Below, piece by piece: positions 1 to 4,256 of a stretch of DNA of 7,457 nt. The position numbers and the translations under genes were made by a program. Below the pieces are notes generated by a model, which saw nothing but the letters and a program-made list of their open reading frames with translations, searched no databases and had not been told where the DNA came from. The stretch is from an uncultured Candidatus Melainabacteria bacterium. GTDB taxonomy: Bacteria > Cyanobacteriota > Vampirovibrionia > Gastranaerophilales > Gastranaerophilaceae. The stretch covers positions 1 to 7,457 of the forward strand of contig CALEJY010000320.1 in the NCBI GenBank assembly GCA_937898445.1, given 5' to 3'. Each line of letters opens with the position of its first letter. Position 1 is the stretch's first letter.

Positions 1-2
1 AT

Positions 3-728
3 ACGGACTTTTCACGTTTCACTTCTCACTTTTCACTAAGAAAAGCTGCTTTTACATTGGCGGAAGTCTTAATCACTCTCGGAATAATCGGAGTTGTGGC
101 TGCACTTACTATGCCGTCATTGATGGCGAATTATGAGAAAAAGAGAACTGCAACTGCCGTGAAAAAAGCTTATTCAGAACTTTCACAAGCCCTTAAACTT
201 GCAGAAGTTGATTATGGAGATATGGAACATTGGGATTATCCTGATGGTGGTGATGTTGAAGAAAATAAAGCATTTGTGAATAGATATATTACACCTTATT
301 ATAAGGGAGTTACGATGTTGCAAGATGGAAGTGTTCCTGGTTGGACTACAATATCTAAAACTGGTATTAATTTTATATCTTCAAATGGAACTATATTTTC
401 AGGTAAGCCTAATTCTACAAATGCTTTTTATGTTTTAATTGATGTTAATGGTTTCAAAAAACCTAATAAAATGGGAACAGATATCTTTTATTTTACAACA
501 AGTACCGGTAAACTTATGCCTGATGGTTGGGAAGATGGTTTGACCAGAGAAATGATATTAAATGGATATTCTCATAATGGGCAAACATATATTTGTAAAA
601 CTGCGAGAAGCGAGAGCGATGATGCTACCTTACTAGCACGTCACGCATGTACTTCTTTATTAATGATCGATGGATGGGAGTTCAAAAAAGATTATCCGTG
701 GAAATATACAGGAAGTGGTTCATATTAA
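3..728 (+). CDS. Type IV pilin-like / type II secretion pseudopilin-like protein, 5' partial
   Basis: The frame is open from the left edge, so the real start lies outside the window. A TTG at 57 is not a credible start because it would remove the prepilin leader. The codons before it read RKAA then FTLAE, giving a processing site with Phe as mature residue 1 (base 51) and the conserved Glu at mature position 5, followed by a hydrophobic helix (LITLGIIGVVAALTMPSL). This is the class III signal seen by prepilin peptidase, with Ala instead of the usual Gly before the cut. The mature protein would be 225 residues. The C-terminal half has PNKMGTDIF, LMPDGW and a second DGW, with Cys at mature positions 182 and 200 that could form a disulfide loop. 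It probably sits in the inner membrane or in a pilus-like fibre. The exact role (pilin, competence pseudopilin or secretion pseudopilin) cannot be decided from sequence alone. The stretch between the two cysteines is GC-rich and may be an insert. Confidence 0.85.
   Translation, partial: TDFSRFTSHFSLRKAAFTLAEVLITLGIIGVVAALTMPSLMANYEKKRTATAVKKAYSELSQALKLAEVDYGDMEHWDYPDGGDVEENKAFVNRYITPYYKGVTMLQDGSVPGWTTISKTGINFISSNGTIFSGKPNSTNAFYVLIDVNGFKKPNKMGTDIFYFTTSTGKLMPDGWEDGLTREMILNGYSHNGQTYICKTARSESDDATLLARHACTSLLMIDGWEFKKDYPWKYTGSGSY
9..36 (+). repeat. Heptanucleotide tandem repeat, four copies, in pilin leader
   Basis: Four consecutive 7-base units read TTTTCAC, GTTTCAC, TTCTCAC and TTTTCAC. They lie inside the open frame just before the prepilin cleavage site and encode an F-S/T-H/R-rich leader segment. 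Since 7 is not a multiple of 3, gain or loss of one unit would shift the frame. The array may extend further in the leader outside the window. Confidence 0.8.
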
Positions 729-748
729 TTTCGTGATATCATGATGTC

Positions 749-1888
749 ATGAAAAAGTTGGAAGATTTCAAAGAAGAAATAAACAAATGCTCCAAATGTG
801 GCTTATGTCAATCAGTTTGCCCGATTTATAAGTTGACAGGTAACGATTGTGCGGTTTCTCGTGGAAAATTTGTTATGCTTGATGGAGTTTTGAAGGGTGA
901 TTTAAAACTCAACAAAAACATCAACAAATATTTAGATTTGTGCCTAAAATGCGACAAATGTTCTAACTTTTGCCCAAGTTCAATAGATGTTTGCAAAATA
1001 TTGGAAACCGCAAAATATGAGTATGAAAAAAAATCGTTATTGGGAAAATTTATCTTTTTTTTGGAATCAAAATATGTTTTCGGAAATCTTTTGAAATTAT
1101 TTAAAACAATGAAAAATTCCCATCCCTTGCGGGCGTGGAAGCAGCTCTTTGCGAGTGGAGCGAGTAATAGAGATGTAGGGGCGGGGGAAAATAAATTGAA
1201 ACTCCTCTATTTTAAAGGTTGCGTAAACAATATTTTCCCTCAAACAGATGAATTTTTACATAAATTATTTGATAATTCAAATGTCGAAATTATTGAAAAA
1301 GATTTTGATTGTTGTGGATTACCGTTTTTATCAAGCGGAAATTTGGAGAGATTTGAAGAAGTTAAAAAGCATAATTTAGAATTAATGGATTGTGATTTTG
1401 ATTATATATTGACGGATTGTGCGAGTTGCGAAAGTACGTTGAAAGGGTATAACCCCTCACCCTGCACCCTCTCCCCGTTGGGGCGAGGGGAAGAAAACTT
1501 TATTTCTTTAGGTGAATTAATCGCAAATCAGAATATAAAATTTAAGTTTGAAAAACCTATTAAAGTTACGTTTCACAAACCTTGCCACCTTGAAAACGAT
1601 AATTTTTGGTTGAAAATTATTGAAAATTGTGAAAATGTTGAATATGTAGAAATGAAGGATTACGATGAATGTTGCGGTTTTTCAGGTGAATTTGCAATAA
1701 AAAATCATAAAATTTCTATGCAAATTTCAAAACAAAAGGCACAAAATGCAATCAATACAGGCGCAGATTATGTTGTAACGACTTGTCCTGCATGTGTTTT
1801 AGGATTGAAACAAGGAATGTTAGGCATAAAAAAAACGCCTAAAGTTTTGTCTTTAAGCGACTTTTTAAATTTAGCTATAAATGTTTAA
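749..1888 (+). CDS. (Fe-S)-binding protein, GlcF/LutA/heterodisulfide reductase-like (COG0247 type)
   Basis: The N-terminus carries two 4Fe-4S motifs, Cys14-17-20-24 (CSKCGLCQSVCP) and Cys65-68-71-75 (CLKCDKCSNFCP). Two cysteine-rich CCG modules follow: Cys158, CCG 188-190 and Cys224/227, then Cys279, CCG 308-310 and Cys346/349. This order is that of glycolate oxidase iron-sulfur subunit GlcF and related lactate or heterodisulfide oxidoreductase subunits, which pass electrons from a flavoprotein dehydrogenase. The length of 379 residues is close to that of GlcF (about 400). No flavin subunit (GlcD/LutB-like) is visible here, so the substrate stays open. ATG 749 is the only usable start, since an in-frame TGA lies at 734-736. 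No good Shine-Dalgarno is seen, so translation may depend on the pilin gene ending 20 bases upstream. Residues about 125-147 and 235-248 are GC-rich and look inserted, but all expected cysteines remain, so the protein is probably functional. Confidence 0.85.
   Translation: MKKLEDFKEEINKCSKCGLCQSVCPIYKLTGNDCAVSRGKFVMLDGVLKGDLKLNKNINKYLDLCLKCDKCSNFCPSSIDVCKILETAKYEYEKKSLLGKFIFFLESKYVFGNLLKLFKTMKNSHPLRAWKQLFASGASNRDVGAGENKLKLLYFKGCVNNIFPQTDEFLHKLFDNSNVEIIEKDFDCCGLPFLSSGNLERFEEVKKHNLELMDCDFDYILTDCASCESTLKGYNPSPCTLSPLGRGEENFISLGELIANQNIKFKFEKPIKVTFHKPCHLENDNFWLKIIENCENVEYVEMKDYDECCGFSGEFAIKNHKISMQISKQKAQNAINTGADYVVTTCPACVLGLKQGMLGIKKTPKVLSLSDFLNLAINV
1121..1187 (+). repeat. Possible GC-rich in-frame insert in the iron-sulfur gene
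   Basis: This stretch has 41 G+C of 67 bases by hand count, inside a visibly AT-rich gene. It encodes HPLRAWKQLFASGASNR and a few more residues, in the linker between the ferredoxin-like part and the first CCG module. That linker does not need a fixed sequence, so an insert is tolerated. The borders are approximate. It could be a mobile intragenic element or simply a divergent linker. Confidence 0.4.
1453..1490 (+). repeat. Palindromic GC-rich element inserted in frame in the iron-sulfur gene
   Basis: The stretch has 29 G+C of 38 bases by hand count and forms a hairpin: arm 1467-1476 (CCCTCTCCCC) pairs with 1480-1489 (GGGGCGAGGG) around a 3-base loop with one mismatch. In frame it encodes NPSPCTLSPLGRGE. 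Similar PSP-LSPLGRGE and LTLTLS-type peptides arise in many bacterial genomes from short dispersed palindromes of the form CCCTC-CCC-GGG-GAGGG. It lies between the two CCG modules, right after the first one is complete. Confidence 0.7.
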
Positions 1889-1906
1889 ATTTTTTCGTAA
1901 CAGACT

Positions 1907-1946
1907 ATGCCTCTACGCATCCAAGCATCTTTGCCTCTAAACATCT
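1907..1946. repeat. Degenerate 8-base tandem repeat, five copies
   Basis: Five successive octamers read ATGCCTCT, ACGCATCC, AAGCATCT, TTGCCTCT and AAACATCT, giving a consensus A-N-G-C-(A/C)-T-C-T. They fill most of the 56-base gap between the convergent iron-sulfur and proC genes. The last unit overlaps the first two bases of the proC stop codon (CTA at 1945-1947 on the + strand). No intrinsic terminator hairpin was found in this gap. Confidence 0.65.
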
Positions 1947-2757
1947 ATTTCCCCAATTCACTAGCTTTTTTAGTAGTTTGGTCGATTACGTCATAGAACA
2001 ATTTGTCTGAATGCTCGTTATTCATTACAGAAATTCCAACGAATGTGCAACCACCCTTTGTTGCAACGTTATCAATCAATGTTTGAACAGGGATTTCTCC
2101 TCTTTGCATAACCATTTTAGCTGAACCGATTGCGGTTTGTGTTGCAAGTTCAAGAGATTTTTCGTAATCAAGTCCAAGTTTTTCGCCTGCACGAGCCATA
2201 TCTTCAATAACTTTGTAGAAAAATGCAGGACCTGAACCTGAAATAGCGGTTACAATATCCATTTGAGCTTCTGTTACTTCAACGGCTTTTCCTATATTTG
2301 AAAGAAGTTCAAGAACAAATTCTGCATCTTCTTCGTTTGCATAAGCTCCCTTGCAAACTCCGCTCATCCCTTCCAAAACAAGTGCCGGAGTGTTTGGCAT
2401 TACTCTAACAACTCTTTGCATTCCGATAATTTTTTCGATTTTAGAAGTTGAAACACCTGCGCAGATAGAAACAAGAAGTTTGTCTGGAGTTAGTTCATCT
2501 TTAATTTCTTCCAAAACAGATGCTGCATAATTTGGTTTTGTTGCGATAAATATAATATCGCTTTCCATTACTAATGCACGGTTATCAGTGATAACATCAA
2601 TTCCTAGTCTTTGAGATGCAAGTTCTGCAATCTCGCAATTAACTTCAGAACCCTTAATATTTTCTTTTGGTAAAAATTTTGATGAAATCGTGCCTTTAAT
2701 GATAGCACTAGCCATTTTGCCACATCCGATAAATCCGATTTTACATTTTTTGTTCAT
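1945..2757 (-). CDS. proC: Pyrroline-5-carboxylate reductase
   Basis: Catalyses the last step of proline synthesis, reducing 1-pyrroline-5-carboxylate to proline with NAD(P)H in the cytoplasm. The 270 residues match the family length. The N-terminal Rossmann motif GFIGCGKMA lies at 8-16, a cofactor-contacting ATKP segment at 72-75, VRVMPNTPA at 117-125, and the family signature SGSGPAFFY at 173-181. The late loop that normally reads SPGGTT or SPGGAT is here VATKGGCT (231-238). The Gly pair and the final Thr, equivalent to the substrate-binding Thr of other ProC proteins, are kept, while Ser-Pro is replaced by Thr-Lys. The start at 2757 gives a normal N-terminus and is preceded by a modest AGG-containing ribosome site. 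The gene diverges from rpmH and converges on the iron-sulfur gene. No other proline gene (proA/proB) is nearby. Confidence 0.95.
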   Translation of the reverse strand: MNKKCKIGFIGCGKMASAIIKGTISSKFLPKENIKGSEVNCEIAELASQRLGIDVITDNRALVMESDIIFIATKPNYAASVLEEIKDELTPDKLLVSICAGVSTSKIEKIIGMQRVVRVMPNTPALVLEGMSGVCKGAYANEEDAEFVLELLSNIGKAVEVTEAQMDIVTAISGSGPAFFYKVIEDMARAGEKLGLDYEKSLELATQTAIGSAKMVMQRGEIPVQTLIDNVATKGGCTFVGISVMNNEHSDKLFYDVIDQTTKKASELGK

Positions 2758-2784
2758 ATTATTTAACCTGTCCCTCTTTTGTAG

Positions 2785-2813
2785 TTGACTAAATAGTTTT
2801 TTTAATTTACATT
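2785..2813 (+). promoter_or_regulatory. Putative promoter for rpmH
   Basis: A TTGACT -35 box (2785-2790, 5 of 6 to consensus) is followed by a 17-base spacer and a weaker TACATT -10 box (2808-2813, 4 of 6). It points toward rpmH, leaving a leader of roughly 35 bases. This is pattern matching only, in AT-rich DNA. Confidence 0.45.
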
Positions 2814-2816
2814 GGA

Positions 2817-2822
2817 ATTATA
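2817..2822 (-). promoter_or_regulatory. Putative -10 box for proC
   Basis: On the - strand this reads TATAAT, a perfect -10 hexamer, about 60 bases upstream of the proC start. No convincing -35 box is seen at the right distance. It lies four bases from the putative rpmH -10 box, so the two divergent promoters would overlap. Confidence 0.35.
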
Positions 2823-2854
2823 CGACAAATATAAATTAAAAGGAATAAAGAAAA

Positions 2855-3007
2855 ATGAGACGTACACTAGAAGGAACAAAAATTAAAAGACAACACGTAA
2901 GCGGTTTTAGAGCTAGAATGGCAACTCCGGGCGGACAAGAAGTTTTGAACAGAAGACGCGCTAAAGGTCGTCATAAATTAGCTATCTCTGCTAAAAAACG
3001 TGCTTAA
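2855..3007 (+). CDS. rpmH: 50S ribosomal protein L34
   Basis: This 50-residue basic protein begins MRRTLEGTKIKRQ and continues through SGFRARMATPGGQ and LNRRRAKGRHKL to SAKKRA. It is a clear match to L34, which has the conserved GFRARM and RRRxKGRxxL blocks and is usually 44-50 residues long. It belongs to the large ribosomal subunit. An AGGA ribosome site at 2841-2844 lies 10 bases before the ATG. It stands upstream of rnpA in the same direction, the arrangement found in most bacteria. The N-terminus RRTLEGT differs from the common KRTYQPS but resembles cyanobacterial-type L34, which begins TKRTLxGT. The start is secure because the family begins at this Met. Confidence 0.97.
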   Translation: MRRTLEGTKIKRQHVSGFRARMATPGGQEVLNRRRAKGRHKLAISAKKRA

Positions 3008-3061
3008 TCATCTTTTTTACTTCATTATTTGGTAAAATTGGTGAACTTGAAAAATACTTCA

Positions 3062-3096
3062 AATGCAGCAGGTCTTAATATTAGGCATGCTGTATT
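3062..3096 (+). other. Stem-loop between rpmH and rnpA
   Basis: Arms AATGCAGCA (3062-3070) and TGCTGTATT (3088-3096) can form nine pairs including one G-U, with a 17-base loop. No T-run follows, so it is not a typical terminator. It could set the relative level of rnpA or be a processing site in the 109-base gap. Chance pairing cannot be excluded. Confidence 0.35.
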
Positions 3097-3116
3097 GTTG
3101 TGAATGAAATTATTAT

Positions 3117-3473
3117 ATGTTACCAAAACAATTTAGACTAAAAAATAAAGCAGCTTTTTCTGCAACATACAGAGTAAAAAACTCATCCCACAAAGGAGGA
3201 GTTACTTTGTTTGCCGGAATTAAAAAGAAAGATAGTGAAACTCCAACACGTGTAGGGTTTGTTGTTTCTAAAAAAACTCACAAAAGAGCGGTTAAGCGTA
3301 ATAGGTTAAGACGCTTGATGAGAGAGAGTTATAGACTTGTTTTAAAAAATAATGATTTAGGAAATTCGCAAAATTACATGTCCTTAATTTTTGTCGGTAC
3401 AGAGCATGCCTTAGGTAAAAATTTTGCCGAAATTCAAAATATAATTAATAATCTTATACAAAGGTTAAAATAA
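3117..3473 (+). CDS. rnpA: Ribonuclease P protein component
   Basis: This is the protein subunit of RNase P, which assists the catalytic RNA in trimming the 5' ends of precursor tRNAs. The 118 residues fit the family. The N-terminus MLPKQFRLKNKAAFS is typical, FVVSKKTHKRAVKRNRLRR (49-67) is the diagnostic RNR signature with basic residues that contact RNA, and LMRESYR (67-73) continues that helix. The start is supported by the conserved LPxxxRL opening, although no strong Shine-Dalgarno precedes it (the bases before it are AT-rich). It lies 109 bases after rpmH, and its TAA stop shares one base with the ATG of the next gene, so the two are probably translated in a coupled way. Confidence 0.97.
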   Translation: MLPKQFRLKNKAAFSATYRVKNSSHKGGVTLFAGIKKKDSETPTRVGFVVSKKTHKRAVKRNRLRRLMRESYRLVLKNNDLGNSQNYMSLIFVGTEHALGKNFAEIQNIINNLIQRLK

Positions 3474-3994
3474 TGCTTGAAGGAATTTTTGCAGAAAATG
3501 TTTTAAAACATCCGAATGTCAGACCGTATCCGCAACAACCGCAGGAAACTTCCGGTTATTATGTCGGTACTCAGGCAATTTACAGGTATTCATTAAAAGA
3601 TTCTGATTATCCGACATTGATTATTTGTGATCCGATTTTTGATAACGCAGGAGGAGTGATTACTCCCGGATATTATGAACTTGCGCTATCTGATATGAGA
3701 GATTTTTTAATCCTTATTCAATCAAAAAATCCTGTTGCGGTTATTCCTGTTATAAAAATTGAAGAAGATGCAACAGAACAAGATAGACTAAATAATAAAG
3801 TTGTAAAAAAAGAGCTAAAAAAAGAGGAAAAAGCTCGAAAAGATACAAATGAAAAACGTGCTAAAGTCGGGATGTCACCGGATGTTCCACAAATTCACAT
3901 GGAAGCTTCTATAGAGTATGACAGCAAAGGTCAATATTATTTAATTAAATATCAGCGAGGAACTATTAAGGCGTGGGGTGCTTTTAAAGGCTAA
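3473..3994 (+). CDS. Uncharacterised 173-residue protein coupled to rnpA
   Basis: I do not recognise a family. The start overlaps the rnpA stop (TAATG), and an AAGG ribosome site (3461-3464) lies 8 bases upstream, which supports this Met and a shared transcript with rpmH and rnpA. There is no signal peptide and no membrane helix. Residues 1-25 are Pro- and Gln-rich, residues 28-95 look like a folded domain with beta-type segments (TLIICDPIF, GVITPGYYELALSD, PVAVIPVIKI), residues 98-132 are highly charged and probably helical (VKKELKKEEKARKD), and 140-173 ends in a short, aromatic, possibly beta stretch (YYLIKYQRGTIKAWGAFKG). In cyanobacteria a small protein often stands between rnpA and yidC, so this may occupy that place, but I see no clear likeness to the PH-domain protein found there. 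No yidC follows. Confidence 0.8.
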   Translation: MLEGIFAENVLKHPNVRPYPQQPQETSGYYVGTQAIYRYSLKDSDYPTLIICDPIFDNAGGVITPGYYELALSDMRDFLILIQSKNPVAVIPVIKIEEDATEQDRLNNKVVKKELKKEEKARKDTNEKRAKVGMSPDVPQIHMEASIEYDSKGQYYLIKYQRGTIKAWGAFKG

Positions 3995-4035
3995 AATTTA
4001 TCTTTACATTTCTTAAAATTTTTCAAAGTTCTGCA

Positions 4036-4119
4036 ATTTTTGTTCCGTAAAATACTTTATATAAGTATGTGCAATCATGGAGATTTTTAATTAAATAAGA
4101 AAAGGAGTATAAGCTTATG
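4036..4119 (+). promoter_or_regulatory. First promoter/leader module (upstream copy)
   Basis: The order of elements is an ATTTTT box (4036-4041), TATAAG as -10 box (4060-4065), one base, ATGTGCAA (4067-4074), then a Shine-Dalgarno AAGGAG (4102-4107) with AAGGAGTAT and CTTATG at the start codon (4117-4119). The same order and nearly the same spacing recur before the adhesin gene. Here the start codon is followed only by GTA and a stop. Confidence 0.45.
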
Positions 4120-4181
4120 GTATAGAAGTTGATAGTGATGAAAAAAGTCGAATTAATATTTCGTTACAAACACGCAAATAA
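4117..4181 (+). pseudogene. Possible remnant of a short gene behind the first leader
   Basis: The start codon with a good ribosome site at 4117 meets a stop after two codons (M-V-stop). In another frame the same stretch reads YGIEVDSDEKSRINISLQTRK and ends in TAA at 4179-4181, which has the look of a genuine protein tail. A small indel next to the start codon would put this tail in frame with the ATG. It may be the end of a decayed gene, or a very short leader peptide. I do not recognise the peptide. Confidence 0.25.
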
Positions 4182-4183
4182 AT

Positions 4184-4256
4184 ATTTTTTCAGACTTAAT
4201 ATTTAGTATAGTGATGTGCAAAAAATTTGACTAACAAACAATAAGGAGTATTACTT
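4184..4256 (+). promoter_or_regulatory. Promoter/leader module of the adhesin gene
   Basis: An ATTTTT box (4184-4189), TATAGT as -10 box (4207-4212), one base, then ATGTGCAA (4214-4221), and a strong Shine-Dalgarno AAGGAG at 4243-4248 lying 8 bases from the ATG at 4257. The -35 region is weak. The module resembles the one at 4036-4119, which supports its being a real transcription and translation start. Confidence 0.5.

Noticed and set aside
57..59. TTG as the start codon of the pilin-like gene
   Set aside because: It would begin two residues after the mature N-terminal Phe and remove the prepilin cleavage site; the frame is open upstream.
1907..1946. Octamer array as a CRISPR array
   Set aside because: The period is 8 bases with no spacers, far from the 24-37-base repeats and unique spacers of CRISPR.
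3008..3116. A tRNA or other structured RNA gene between rpmH and rnpA
   Set aside because: No T-arm consensus or cloverleaf was found; only one modest stem-loop is present.
3995..4035. A terminator after the rnpA-linked gene
   Set aside because: The stretch is T-rich, but no stable GC-containing hairpin precedes the T-runs.
4138..4206. 22-codon frame starting with ATG in the spacer before the adhesin
   Set aside because: No Shine-Dalgarno at the right distance, overlap with the better-looking tail in another frame, and no recognisable peptide features.
4227..4254. TTGAC with TATTAC 16 bases later as the adhesin promoter
   Set aside because: The -10 box would overlap the ribosome site and start codon, leaving a leader too short for the strong Shine-Dalgarno to act.
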